DNA of 64,000 nucleotides from CALBPI01 sp038529355. GTDB taxonomy: Bacteria; Pseudomonadota; Gammaproteobacteria; Steroidobacterales; Woeseiaceae. The stretch lies in NCBI GenBank assembly GCA_038529355.1, contig JBCBDU010000002.1, forward strand, positions 62,001-126,000, written 5' to 3'. The first letter of the stretch is position 1, and each line of letters starts with the position of its first letter. A program made the translations under genes and the position numbers. The notes under the pieces are model-generated. The model did not search any database. It was not told where the DNA came from and saw only the letters and a program-made list of their open reading frames with translations. Shown piece by piece: positions 55,069 to 64,000 of this stretch.

Positions 55069-55142
55069 TGATCCCCCCAAATGGTCTGTAGCGTGATTTA
55101 CTGGTCTAGCTTAGATTTTCGCAACACGCACGACAATCGCCT

Positions 55143-55175
55143 GCAAACGTATTCATACCGCTGAATACGTATTCA
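55143..55175. promoter_or_regulatory. Tandem LacI-type operators before the MalA-like receptor
   Basis: A weaker site GCAAACGTATTCAT at 55143-55156 and a perfect palindrome TGAATACGTATTCA at 55162-55175, centres 20 bases apart, that is two helix turns. The same ATACGTAT core recurs at 60625-60656, so both belong to one regulon, most likely of the LacI protein at 46637. Confidence 0.8.
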
Positions 55176-55251
55176 TCACCAAGGCGTAACAGCAATGTCA
55201 AAGTGCGCCTGTGTTGTCGAAATGGTGTGCAGTTTTTCTTGAGCGCTGCAA

Positions 55252-56946
55252 TCAGCGTCGAGCGCGCGCGGCGGCATCGACACCATACTGCAAGCGATAC
55301 AGCTGCCGCAGCAAAGCGGCATTGGTGTTGGCAGCATCGAGGGCCATCAGGCGCACCCCATGCGCCGGGACACGCAGCGATAACGCGTCTTGCGCCGTGC
55401 TGATCGATTGCTGATGCTCGCTCTGCGGGTCGCGCCACACGCCCTCGCTCAACATCCGTTGCGCGCGCAGCGTCACTGGCTCGTCGCCCTTATTCAGAGC
55501 AACCAGCACCGTTTGCTGCGTCTCAGCCGTCTCAAGCACCCGCAAGAACAGCGCGGTATCGCCGCCGATGTCCAAATTGACCTGTAATCCACGCTGCAAT
55601 GCCGGCAACGACTGGCGCAGCTTCGCGATGCGCGTCAGGGGCGCGAATATCGGATGGGCGGGTGCTTCATCAATGCGCGCCTGCCCATAATAGTTGCGAT
55701 TTCCGCCATGCTCACCGCGCCCGGCCATGAAAGCGGTTTCGGAGCCGTAGTAGATCACCGGAATACCGCGCGCCGTAAACAACCAGTTGTTCGCATCGAT
55801 AAACCCGTCGGACGTTGCATCCATTCTGGGCATATCGTGGTTGTCGTAAAACGTCATTAACTCGTACGGATTTTCGTAGACACCATCTTCGAGGTGCAAG
55901 TAGTCAAGAAGGTCTGCGTAATCGCTGTCAGGGTCGCCAAACACAGCAGATATTCGCCTTTGGCCGGGGAAGTCGAGCACACTGATGCCGCCATTCGCCG
56001 GGAAGGTGTGTTGCGCGATATTGCGTGCCTCGTAATCAAAAGACTCCGCGAACATGAAAAATCCAGGGTGCTGCTCGCGAATACGATCGCTGAACGCCTT
56101 CCAGAAACTGTGTGGCATATGGCGGATTGTGTCGATGCGAAAAGCACTGGCACCTTGTTCGATCCACTGAGAATAGGCGGCAACGAAATAGTCCAGCACG
56201 GCAGGATTGCTTTCATTGTTGTTCGACAACTCGGCCAGATCGGGCTCATTGTGAAAGAACGCATGCAATGGATTGTCGGCTTGCAGCTTCGTCGGATGCA
56301 GATTCTGGTGATCTGCCAGCAACGTGCCGTCAGCCGCGTAAATCTCGCCAAACATCGATTGATCGGCCGGCATGCTGTAGGACGGTGAGCCATGGTTGCA
56401 GACAATATCCAGCACGGTCTTGAGACCGTGTTGTTCACGCAGCGCGGTGGTCAACTCGCGAAACGCCAGTCCGTCTGAGACCAGATGCTCATCAATGGCA
56501 AAAAAATTGACGCCCCAGTAGCCGTGGTAGCCAGTTTTGCCGTTATCAGCAAACACGCCTTCACCTAATCGCTGACCGCCGCTAAACGCCTCGTCTGGAT
56601 TCTCGACGATCGGCGTCAACCAAACGGCACCAAAACCCATATCGCGAATAAAGTGTGCGTTGTCCAGCAAGCCGCGGAAGTCGCCGCCCAGATATCCGAT
56701 GTTGGCACTTTGGCCCTGCGCGTTCGTAATCTGGCGATCAAACGTCTTCAAGCCTGTCGGCCCTTGATCCTCGTAGTTGTTGCTGGGGTCACCATCAACG
56801 AAACGATCAGTGACAACGAAGTACACTGCATCGCTCGCCTCCGGTAGCGATGTGCCTACAAACTGCGTCGCGCGAGGCACACTGCTGCAACCCGCCAGTG
56901 TTGCCGATGCGATAGCGGCGAGGGCGATCAGCGCGCGGCAGCTCAT
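55252..56946 (-). CDS. GH13 cyclomaltodextrinase/alpha-amylase-type lipoprotein
   Basis: Glycoside hydrolase of 564 residues with lipobox TLAGC. The GH13 catalytic residues are in AFRIDTIRHMP (nucleophile Asp), FMFAESFDY (acid/base Glu) and FYDNHDMPRM (third Asp). The calcium-site-like NYEDQGP and the long B domain around GYHGYWGVNFF place it with SusG- or cyclomaltodextrinase-like amylases of the cell envelope. It would cut maltodextrins or cyclodextrins in the periplasm for the MFS carrier. Its start overlaps the MFS stop in an ATGA. Last gene of the GH97-MFS-GH13 operon. Confidence 0.9.
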   Translation of the reverse strand: MSCRALIALAAIASATLAGCSSVPRATQFVGTSLPEASDAVYFVVTDRFVDGDPSNNYEDQGPTGLKTFDRQITNAQGQSANIGYLGGDFRGLLDNAHFIRDMGFGAVWLTPIVENPDEAFSGGQRLGEGVFADNGKTGYHGYWGVNFFAIDEHLVSDGLAFRELTTALREQHGLKTVLDIVCNHGSPSYSMPADQSMFGEIYAADGTLLADHQNLHPTKLQADNPLHAFFHNEPDLAELSNNNESNPAVLDYFVAAYSQWIEQGASAFRIDTIRHMPHSFWKAFSDRIREQHPGFFMFAESFDYEARNIAQHTFPANGGISVLDFPGQRRISAVFGDPDSDYADLLDYLHLEDGVYENPYELMTFYDNHDMPRMDATSDGFIDANNWLFTARGIPVIYYGSETAFMAGRGEHGGNRNYYGQARIDEAPAHPIFAPLTRIAKLRQSLPALQRGLQVNLDIGGDTALFLRVLETAETQQTVLVALNKGDEPVTLRAQRMLSEGVWRDPQSEHQQSISTAQDALSLRVPAHGVRLMALDAANTNAALLRQLYRLQYGVDAAARARR

Positions 56947-58448
56947 GTTGCCGGCTCCGCCGCACGATCGACGAACAGAATAGCCACCGCTGCCACGAGC
57001 ATCGAACCGCCGCCGACGACCATGCCGTAAATGCTCTGACCATCAAACACATCGCGCAACACCAGTCCAAGCACCGCGGCTGCGACCAGCTGCGGGATAA
57101 CGATGAAGAAGTTAAAGATGCCCATGTAAACCCCCATCTTGTTTGCTGGCAGGTTGTTGGACAACAGCACGTAAGGCAGCGAAAGGATCGACGCCCACGC
57201 CACGCCCACACCGATCATCGGCACCAACAACCATTGCGGATCGAGGATAAAATAGAACGCGATCAGGCTGAGACCGCCGAGTGCCAAATTGACCGAGTGG
57301 CACTTGCGACAGCCCAGAAACGCCGCAGTCGCCGGAATTACGATAGCCGCCAGTGCCGCGAACCCGTTATAGGTAGCGAACAGCACGCCTGCCCAGTTCG
57401 CGCCTTCATTGAAGGCCGTCGACGTTACATCAACCGCACCGTAGTGGTAGCTGGTCACGGCTGCATTGCCGTAAATCCACATTGCGAACAGCGCAAACCA
57501 GGAAAAAAACTGCACGACAGCAAGCTGCAGCATGACTCGTGGCATACCGTGAAAATCGTGCAGAATTTCGTACAGTGCATTACCGGTCGAACGAACACGT
57601 TGCATCACATGCGCAATACACTGCAAGAGTCCAAACGCAAGCATGGCTGCCGCCAGAATATACAACTGCTTGTCCAGGTCGCGCGCTACGATAAATGCCA
57701 GCAACCCGCCGCCCGCCAGCAGAAATACGATACCCAGTGGCAGGAATTTGACGGCGGACGGTGATGCGTCGGCGACCGATGTTTCACTGGGCGACTCTCT
57801 GGCGTCAAAGGCGGCCAGTTGTTCCGGGGGATATTCCTGCGTGCGCAGTACGGTCCACGCAACGGCGGCAAAAAACACCGCACCACCTGCATAGAAAGAC
57901 CACTTGACCGAATCCGGAATGACCCCGGCTGGTGCGTCATTGCTGACACCAAACACATTGGTGAGCAACCACGGCAGCGCCGATGCGACCACCGCGCCAA
58001 CACCGATAAAAAACGTCTGCATCGAGAAACCGGTTGCGCGTTGCTGCTTTGGCAACATGTCACCGACAAACGCCCGGAACGGTTCCATCGATACGTTGAT
58101 GCTGGCATCCATCACCCACAACATGCCTGCGGCAATCCACAGCGTCGGTGAGTTCGGCATCACAATCAGCGCCAAAGACGCAAGAATTGCACCGACCAAA
58201 AAATACGGGCGACGGCGCCCCAGACGGTTCCAGGTACGGTCACTGAAATACCCGACGATCGGCTGCACAATCAACCCGGTGACCGGCGCCGCGATCCACA
58301 GAATTGGCAGCTGATCCATGTCCGCGCCAAGCGTCTGGAAAATACGACTGACGTTTGCGTTTTGCAGTGCGAAACCAAATTGAATGCCGAGAAACCCGAA
58401 ACACATGTTCCAGATTTGCCAAAATGACAGAGGTGGTTTTCGCATCAT
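56943..58448 (-). CDS. MFS sugar transporter, SLC45/MalT-like
   Basis: Inner-membrane carrier of 501 residues with twelve predicted helices. The loop GYFSDRTWNRLGRRRPYFLVG between helices 2 and 3 is the form typical of the glycoside-pentoside and SLC45-like branch, which includes bacterial maltose carriers found beside TonB receptors. It should import maltose or maltodextrin by proton symport. Both ends show ATGA overlaps, with GH97 upstream and GH13 downstream, so the three genes are translationally coupled. A second ATG at 58445 could also be used. Confidence 0.9.
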   Translation of the reverse strand: MMRKPPLSFWQIWNMCFGFLGIQFGFALQNANVSRIFQTLGADMDQLPILWIAAPVTGLIVQPIVGYFSDRTWNRLGRRRPYFLVGAILASLALIVMPNSPTLWIAAGMLWVMDASINVSMEPFRAFVGDMLPKQQRATGFSMQTFFIGVGAVVASALPWLLTNVFGVSNDAPAGVIPDSVKWSFYAGGAVFFAAVAWTVLRTQEYPPEQLAAFDARESPSETSVADASPSAVKFLPLGIVFLLAGGGLLAFIVARDLDKQLYILAAAMLAFGLLQCIAHVMQRVRSTGNALYEILHDFHGMPRVMLQLAVVQFFSWFALFAMWIYGNAAVTSYHYGAVDVTSTAFNEGANWAGVLFATYNGFAALAAIVIPATAAFLGCRKCHSVNLALGGLSLIAFYFILDPQWLLVPMIGVGVAWASILSLPYVLLSNNLPANKMGVYMGIFNFFIVIPQLVAAAVLGLVLRDVFDGQSIYGMVVGGGSMLVAAVAILFVDRAAEPAT

Positions 58449-60523
58449 TCCGGCGCATCCTCCGACAAACGTTTGAGTGAGATTGCAGCGCCACCACCGG
58501 CACCCAGCGCAAGCTCCAGCACATCCCCGGATGTTACTGTGCGCGCGTCGACGGCAAACGCGTAGGGATTGTCACGCCAGTGCGCATCATCGCCGTCGCG
58601 ATAAATACGCGCCGCGTAGCGGGTATCGGGCTCAAGAAAATCGAGCGCAATCGTCACCTGTCGTGCTTCCTCGTTCGTCAATGTACCGACGTACCAGTCG
58701 TCACCGCCGCGTTGCTGGCGCGCCATGACAACGAACTCGCCAACCTCACCATCCAGTGCAACACTGCGCTCCCAGTCAACCGGCACATCGCGGATAAAGG
58801 CAAATGCATCGGGGTACTTTGCGTAGTTCGGCAACAGATCAGCCGCCATTTGCACCGGACTGTAGATCACCACGTACAACGCCAGCTGTTTTGCCAGCGT
58901 CGTCGGTACGCGCTGATCAGCGTCCGCACCGCGAAACGTGACGTCAAAGACACCGGGCGTGAAATCCATAGGACCGGCAAGGAGCCGCGTGAACGGCAGG
59001 ATCGCCGTGTGCGCGGGACTGTTCGGAGGATTGCCCCACGCGTTGAACTCCTGACCGCGCGCACCTTCGCGTGACAACCAGTTCGGATATGTCCGGCGCA
59101 GACCCGTGTCCTTGATCGGCTCGTGGGTGTTAATGCTGATGCGGCGCTTGGCCGCCTCAACAACCGAGCGCAGATATTCATTGACCATAAATTGCCCGTC
59201 GTGCCATTCGTAGTGTGCAATACCATTCTCATCGACGCGTTTAATGTCACCGGCATCAGCGACATAGCCTGTTTTGACTTGCTCGACGCCGACCGATTGG
59301 TACAAATCAAACGCTGCAGACATTTGCCGGTTGTAATTCGTGACGTTGCCCGAGGTTTCATGATGACCAATCAGATGTACGCCGCGCTTGCGCGCATACG
59401 CTGCGACGCGCTTCAAATCGAAATCATCGTAAGCACGAGTGAAATCGAACACATCGCCGTTATGAAACCAGTCACCATCCCAACCGACATTCCAGCCTTC
59501 AATCAGTACGCCCGAGAATCCATTGTCTGCCGCAAAATCGATGTGCTCCAATGCCTCTTTGGTAGTCGCGCCGTGCTGTGCGCCACTTGCCCAGGTTCGC
59601 GTGCGCACGTGCATTGCCCACCAGATGCCGACGTATTTACCGGGATTCACCCAACTCACATCACCCAATACGTTGGGTTCGTTCAGATTCAGGATTAAGC
59701 GTGAATTGGCGAGCTCCGCCGCCGAGCGCGTTACCTGTACCGTCCGCCACGATGACTGGAACGGCGTGCGCGTCTTGACCCGTATGCCATCCGACCACGG
59801 TGTCAGATTGGTCTGCAACACCCGTGGTCTGCGCTGATCGAGAACGAACGCGGCATAGTCCACCAACGCTGCTTCGTGAATACTGATGTGTGTACCGCTG
59901 GCCAGACGCATCGTCAGCGGCGAGTGCGCCATTTCAATATCTTCAACCGCACCACTCTTATATAAGTATTCGTAGCGGTTAAAACGACGGCCTGGCGTCC
60001 ACCACGCCGTGGTGCTCTCTGGCACGTGAAATTCGGTCAACTCATCAACGATATTGACGTCGGTCAAGCCGTTCTGGCGCGCCACCTCGTAGCGGAATCC
60101 GAAACCATCGTCGAATACGCGGATGCGCAGCACCAGCGAGTGCCGGGGCGGATCCGCTCGACGCACTGTGACCGCCAGTTCGTTGTAGCGCTCTTCGATC
60201 AGGCGCGCTTCGCCCCACGGTTGGGTCCAGCGCTGATCGACGCTGCGCCGCGTCGGTGACTCAATCACGACATCTTGATCGATCCCGTGGTGCTCGGCGA
60301 AACGCAGGCCCAGCAAGGACTCGTGCAGCACAGGCTCGCCATGAAACGATGCAGTATAGATCGGGCGACCGAGCTCGTTGACCGACACTTTGACGCGCAA
60401 AGCGCCATCGGGGGATTCGACCGTCAGCGGCACATCCGCCAGCGCGGCATGAGACAAGGCTGCCGCAATGATCAACCCTGCGCACTGCAACGCGCGCACG
60501 CGCGAATGAAGCCATTCCCTCAT
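58445..60523 (-). CDS. GH97 alpha-glucosidase (SusB-like, inverting type)
   Basis: Exported enzyme of 692 residues with signal peptide to HAALA. The N-terminal beta-sandwich (about 25-270) and the barrel with LIEGWNVGWDGDWFHNGD are those of GH97. Calcium/base Glu residues appear in IGHHETSGNVTNYNRQ and in GQEFNAWGNPPNSPAH, and the general acid Glu in NTHEPIKDTGLRRTYPN. A Glu rather than Asp/Gly at these places marks the inverting glucosidase group like SusB. It would release glucose from maltodextrins in the periplasm. ATG 60523 has a GGGGGG site six bases before it. First gene of its operon, with operators at 60625-60656. Confidence 0.92.
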   Translation of the reverse strand: MREWLHSRVRALQCAGLIIAAALSHAALADVPLTVESPDGALRVKVSVNELGRPIYTASFHGEPVLHESLLGLRFAEHHGIDQDVVIESPTRRSVDQRWTQPWGEARLIEERYNELAVTVRRADPPRHSLVLRIRVFDDGFGFRYEVARQNGLTDVNIVDELTEFHVPESTTAWWTPGRRFNRYEYLYKSGAVEDIEMAHSPLTMRLASGTHISIHEAALVDYAAFVLDQRRPRVLQTNLTPWSDGIRVKTRTPFQSSWRTVQVTRSAAELANSRLILNLNEPNVLGDVSWVNPGKYVGIWWAMHVRTRTWASGAQHGATTKEALEHIDFAADNGFSGVLIEGWNVGWDGDWFHNGDVFDFTRAYDDFDLKRVAAYARKRGVHLIGHHETSGNVTNYNRQMSAAFDLYQSVGVEQVKTGYVADAGDIKRVDENGIAHYEWHDGQFMVNEYLRSVVEAAKRRISINTHEPIKDTGLRRTYPNWLSREGARGQEFNAWGNPPNSPAHTAILPFTRLLAGPMDFTPGVFDVTFRGADADQRVPTTLAKQLALYVVIYSPVQMAADLLPNYAKYPDAFAFIRDVPVDWERSVALDGEVGEFVVMARQQRGGDDWYVGTLTNEEARQVTIALDFLEPDTRYAARIYRDGDDAHWRDNPYAFAVDARTVTSGDVLELALGAGGGAAISLKRLSEDAPE

Positions 60524-60624
60524 GTTTCGCCCCCCGGAAAACATCGATGGCGCCGAATCAACGCCAGCTACTACTGTCGCCTGATTCTAGCAAGCCGCTG
60601 GCAGTGCGGTCTGCCGGTGCTGCA

Positions 60625-60656
60625 TGAATACGTATGCAGCAATGAATACGTATGCA
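60625..60656. promoter_or_regulatory. Tandem LacI-type operators in the GH97/GH13 divergent promoter
   Basis: Two identical copies of TGAATACGTATGCA at 60625-60638 and 60643-60656, centres 18 bases apart. They lie between the divergent GH97 and GH13 starts, about 100 and 63 bases from them, and match the palindrome at 55162 except for one base pair. Confidence 0.82.
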
Positions 60657-60718
60657 AACGATTGAGACTGTTCGTGCGCCCCGTAAACTTTCACGGTGCA
60701 TAGGGGGACAAGCATCTG

Positions 60719-62392
60719 ATGGTCAGAGCAGCGGTACATCGCGGACCGGTTGTCGACGTTGCGGCGCCACAACACGCCGCGCCGGAATGGTGGCGTGGCG
60801 CGGTCGTTTATCAAATCTATCCGCGCAGTTTTTACGACAGCAACAATGACGGCATCGGCGATCTGTCCGGCATTGTGCAAAAACTCGACTACGTGGCAGG
60901 TCTTGGCGTCGACGCTATCTGGATCTCGCCGTTTTTCCAGTCGCCGATGAAGGACTTCGGTTACGACATCAGCGACTATCGGCAAGTTGACCCGATCTTT
61001 GGCAACCTCGATGACTTCGATGCCCTGGTCGAAGCGACACACCAGCGCGGCCTCAAACTGATCATCGACCAGGTGTTAAGTCACAGTTCCAGCGAACATC
61101 GCTGGTTTCGCGAAAGCAGTCGCAGCCGCGACAATGCGTTTTCCAACTGGTATGTGTGGGCCGACCCCAAACCTGATGGCTCGCCACCGAACAACTGGCT
61201 GTCGATTTTCGGTGGTTCGGCGTGGCAATGGGAAGCACGCCGCGAGCAATACTACCTGCACAACTTTCTCACCAGCCAACCCGATCTGAACTATCACGAA
61301 CCGCAAGTCGTCGAACAAATGCTCAGTGAATTGCGGTTCTGGCTCGAGCGCGGCGTCGATGGCTTTCGCCTGGATGCGATCAACTTTTGCTATCACGATG
61401 CCCAGCTACGCGACAACCCTGCCAAACCCCGCGCGGAACGACTGGGCAGAGGGTTTCGCACTGACAACCCGTACGCATGGCAGCGACACATCTACGACAA
61501 TACGCGCCCCGAGAACATCGACTTCATCAAACGCATTCGCGCGTTGTGCGACGAGTATCCGGACATTACGACACTGGGCGAAATCTCCGCCGAAGATACT
61601 GACACAACCATGCGGGAATACACCGCCGGCAATGACAAATTGCACATGGCGTACAACTTCGATTTGTTGGCCGACGAGTTTTCGCTGGCACAGATTCGCC
61701 GGACGCTGGATGAGAGCCGCAGTGGGCATGCCGCAGGTTGGCCGTGCCGGGCAATTGGCAATCACGACGTGCAACGCGTGGCTTCGCGCTGGGCGGGTGA
61801 CATGCCGTCGGTCGCACGCGTTAAATTGTTGAACGCACTCGTGCTGGCATTGCGCGGCACTGTGTGTACCTATCAGGGCGAAGAGCTCGGTCTGACCGAG
61901 GCCGACATTGAGAAAGAGCAGGTGCGCGATCCCTATGGCATTGCGTTCTGGCCGAACTTTAAAGGGCGTGATGGATGCCGCACGCCGTTGCCGTGGGATG
62001 ATATCAGCCCGGCCGCGGGCTTTAGCCAGGCAGAGCCCTGGTTACCGACGCCGGCGGAGCACCGCGATGCAGCGGTTGCCGCGCAATCTCGCGACAACGA
62101 TTCTATTTTGAATGCCTACAGAACGTTTATCGATTGGCGCAAGCAGCACGCGGCGCTGATGTGGGGCGATATCGAGTGCGTCGATACACCTGCCGGCACA
62201 CTTGCGTTCTATCGACAGCACGGCGAGCAGCGAATGTTCGTTGCCTTCAACTTCGGCAGTAGCGCAACGTCTCTGACGCTGGGCGACGGTGATCAACCGA
62301 CGCTGCTCAGTGGGCACGGTTTGGGTGCGGCGACGCTGGGCACGAATGTTGTTACGGTGCCGGCGCATACGGCGGCGTTCGTGCTGGTGTGA
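60719..62392 (+). CDS. GH13 alpha-glucosidase (GH13_23, HaG-like)
   Basis: Cytoplasmic enzyme of 557 residues without signal peptide. Catalytic D219 (GFRLDAINF), E288 (LGEIS) and D350 (IGNHDVQR) are each 17 residues after the positions I recall for Halomonas HaG (D202, E271, D333), which also suggests a 17-residue N-terminal extension. The barrel opens VVYQIYPRSFYDSNNDGIGD. It should split maltose and short maltodextrins imported by the MFS carrier. Start ATG 60719, with AGGGGGA about eleven bases before. It is divergent from the GH97 operon with shared operators. Confidence 0.92.
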   Translation: MVRAAVHRGPVVDVAAPQHAAPEWWRGAVVYQIYPRSFYDSNNDGIGDLSGIVQKLDYVAGLGVDAIWISPFFQSPMKDFGYDISDYRQVDPIFGNLDDFDALVEATHQRGLKLIIDQVLSHSSSEHRWFRESSRSRDNAFSNWYVWADPKPDGSPPNNWLSIFGGSAWQWEARREQYYLHNFLTSQPDLNYHEPQVVEQMLSELRFWLERGVDGFRLDAINFCYHDAQLRDNPAKPRAERLGRGFRTDNPYAWQRHIYDNTRPENIDFIKRIRALCDEYPDITTLGEISAEDTDTTMREYTAGNDKLHMAYNFDLLADEFSLAQIRRTLDESRSGHAAGWPCRAIGNHDVQRVASRWAGDMPSVARVKLLNALVLALRGTVCTYQGEELGLTEADIEKEQVRDPYGIAFWPNFKGRDGCRTPLPWDDISPAAGFSQAEPWLPTPAEHRDAAVAAQSRDNDSILNAYRTFIDWRKQHAALMWGDIECVDTPAGTLAFYRQHGEQRMFVAFNFGSSATSLTLGDGDQPTLLSGHGLGAATLGTNVVTVPAHTAAFVLV

Positions 62393-62521
62393 GCGCGCCA
62401 GCGGGATATACGTAGCTCCGATTGCAAGACTCACGGGCTTGACGGCCGGTATCTGTGCATTTATGCATGTCTAATCGACAAGCGGTGCGGACCAATCGCT
62501 ACGAGCAGCGGGCTGGCGCCA

Positions 62522-63997
62522 TCAAAAACTGTTCGGCGGCACAACGCTATCCACGATGAACAAACCATCGTATTCATCAGCGAGCGTCAGCGGCAGATTG
62601 ATATCACCCCACGTCCAGGTTGGCGTTGGCAAGTTGATCCATTCGTGGCCTTGCGTTGCCGGCGCATTCTCAAGATCGAGGAACAGCCAGGCGAGCCGAC
62701 TGGCATAGAAAATGGATTCGAGACTGTTGTTCATCGGCGGCGCGATCGTGCGGATCGCCCCGTCCGGTAGTGCATGCTGCCCTCGATACATGTAAAAACC
62801 AACCGTATACATGCTGTCTTCAAGACTACGATGAACGATTGCACCCATGCTGGCGTTTGGCGCAAGACCCGTCCCACGGTGGCGCAGGTGTGCGTTGTGC
62901 GCCCAGGCAATAATCTTGTCGTTGGAATAGATGCTCTGGCTCAAGCTGAGTAAATTGCTCGCCATACCGCGATCCCGTTCGACCGAGCCGCGGCCGAGCG
63001 TAAATCGCTGACCGGCCTGCTCGGCCCAGTCAGGACTGGTGCGGGCATACTGCGCGGCGATTTGAACATCGCGAGTTGAGAACTGACCATCTGCAGTAAT
63101 AGTTGCAGCACTGGCTTCCAGTTCGTCTGCAATGAGCGCGTAATCTACCTGAATCGTGGTTAGGTTCGATCTTAGCGCCACCATTGCCGCGTCCCCGTCA
63201 CTGGTGGCACCAAGCGCTGCACGCACGAGCTGTGCATACGCACGCTCAATCTCGAAAACCTGTACAGCGCGCTCGGCAGAGATTTTCTCGAACAGTGCGC
63301 GCGTGCGTTCCGCGCGCTCATTGAATCGCGTACCGCTAGCCTGCACGTCGAATCCGGTGATGCGCAGCGGGTTGGCTGTGGCCTGCGTTGAGCGCACATA
63401 CTCGAGCAACTCAAGCACCGTCGGCGTTTGCCAGACACCGAACAGGCAGCTATTCATCGCACTGCGCGCCGACGCAGAAACCAGCAACTCCTGAGCGCGC
63501 TCACAGTCAAACAAACCACCCTCGAAGGCGAGCACGTTGTAGCCCTGAGTCTCATGCAAATACTTGATCAGGCGAATCTTCGCCTGCGAATACTCCTCGG
63601 CGCCGTGCGTGCTCTCCCCAAGCAGAACCAAACGCTTGTCGGCAATCAATGCGTCGAAGAACTCAAGATCGGAAAAATCATCATCGACAGTGAGCGAGCG
63701 AATCACCTTCGCATGAGTCGCAAACCACTGCGAGGTTTCGGTCGCAACGAATGCCGCTGATGGGTCAGCTGCGGTGCGCAACTGCGAGTTGGTCAGCAAA
63801 CCGCTGGGTGGCGGTGATGGTGCTGGCGCGGGCGGTGCCGCTGCGACATCCGGACTGCCGGAAGCGCCACCGCCGCACGCGGTGAGCATAATCAACAGAG
63901 CGCCAACAAGGCTCAGTTTGAGCCGTCCACGCACTATTGCCATAACGGGAATCTGTCGCTTAACCATAACCTGTCGTCTGCTGCCAAGGCTGCTCAT
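62522..63997 (-). CDS. Erythromycin-esterase-family lipoprotein
   Basis: Protein of up to 491 residues. Leader with lipobox LTAC, then a Gly/Pro/Ala-rich linker and an EreA-like domain. Its signatures are LVLLGESTHGAEEY (catalytic His), LAFEGGLFDCERAQ and IIAWAHNAHLRHRG (second His). Start ATG 63997 lies 3 bases from the window edge, so no ribosome binding site can be judged; ATG 63967 is an alternative. Such proteins are often chromosomal and hydrolyse unknown esters; macrolide resistance should not be assumed. It is convergent with the alpha-glucosidase, 130 bases apart. Confidence 0.85.
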   Translation of the reverse strand: MSSLGSRRQVMVKRQIPVMAIVRGRLKLSLVGALLIMLTACGGGASGSPDVAAAPPAPAPSPPPSGLLTNSQLRTAADPSAAFVATETSQWFATHAKVIRSLTVDDDFSDLEFFDALIADKRLVLLGESTHGAEEYSQAKIRLIKYLHETQGYNVLAFEGGLFDCERAQELLVSASARSAMNSCLFGVWQTPTVLELLEYVRSTQATANPLRITGFDVQASGTRFNERAERTRALFEKISAERAVQVFEIERAYAQLVRAALGATSDGDAAMVALRSNLTTIQVDYALIADELEASAATITADGQFSTRDVQIAAQYARTSPDWAEQAGQRFTLGRGSVERDRGMASNLLSLSQSIYSNDKIIAWAHNAHLRHRGTGLAPNASMGAIVHRSLEDSMYTVGFYMYRGQHALPDGAIRTIAPPMNNSLESIFYASRLAWLFLDLENAPATQGHEWINLPTPTWTWGDINLPLTLADEYDGLFIVDSVVPPNSF

Positions 63998-64000
63998 ACA

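Noticed and set aside
58466..58475. CAAACGTTTG, the core of the region 1 LacI operator, inside the GH97 gene end
   Set aside because: It encodes residues of the GH97 C-terminus, lacks the flanking AATA/TATT bases and is far from a promoter, so chance is likelier.
62522..63997. Macrolide resistance gene
   Set aside because: The protein belongs to the erythromycin esterase superfamily, but it is a chromosomal lipoprotein beside sugar genes with no resistance context, so the resistance label is not supported.

Overview
The window looks like part of a polysaccharide-degrading, probably marine, gammaproteobacterial chromosome. This is inferred from the four TonB-dependent receptors (two of the large Xanthomonas/Caulobacter type), the alginate lyases, a TRAP transporter, a sodium:solute symporter and FFLEE-motif and membrane-TPR proteins, with moderately high G+C. 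No rRNA, tRNA, CRISPR array, insertion sequence or phage gene was recognised, so lineage below class is not fixed.

Region 1 (200-8700) is a LacI-controlled catabolic cluster of unknown substrate: an SSS symporter, a TonB receptor, a LacI regulator, and a tight operon of a Gfo/Idh/MocA dehydrogenase, a xylose-reductase-like aldo/keto reductase and a TauD-like dioxygenase. Two near-identical palindromic operators (1938-1955 and 5405-5422) tie the receptor and the operon to the same regulator. An FFLEE-motif protein and a GabD-like aldehyde dehydrogenase follow (8697-11098).

Region 2 (11149-28409) is an alginate utilisation locus. It holds a DEH-reductase-type SDR and an exo-type PL17 lyase on one side of a FadR-type operator, and the GntR regulator plus a PL6 alginate lyase on the other. 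Next come a TRAP transporter (DctM, DctQ, DctP), KduD, a second LacI regulator, a hydratase of the 2-keto-4-pentenoate hydratase/FAH type, a large TonB receptor and a secreted beta-helix protein that may be another uronan-active enzyme. Two identical operators (23160-23177 and 26581-26598) mark the LacI regulon. KduI, KDG kinase and KDPG aldolase are not in the window.

Region 3 (28406-38355) is the least explained part. A 1,736-residue secreted protein has a sialidase-like propeller, 28 five-residue NPAIL-type repeats, a LecA-like lectin domain and a LamG domain. It is flanked by two paralogous membrane-anchored TPR proteins.

Region 4 (38378-46363) is mixed: a heme/B12-type TonB receptor, a CIA30-DUF4174 protein, an operon of an M20 amidohydrolase, a lipoprotein amidase, a 60-residue protein and a WD40-like protein, a 160-residue protein with an internal duplication, and a PepSY-like lipoprotein.

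Region 5 (46637-62392) is a maltodextrin utilisation locus. It has a LacI regulator, three GH13 enzymes, a GH97 glucosidase, an SLC45-type MFS transporter, a MalA-like TonB receptor and two adjacent flavin-dependent tryptophan-halogenase-family genes inside the receptor operon. Paired ATACGTAT-core operators lie upstream of both transcription units. Starch oligomers would cross the outer membrane through the receptor, be trimmed by the lipoprotein GH13 enzymes and GH97, enter by the MFS carrier and be finished by the cytoplasmic GH13 alpha-glucosidase. An erythromycin-esterase-family lipoprotein closes the window.
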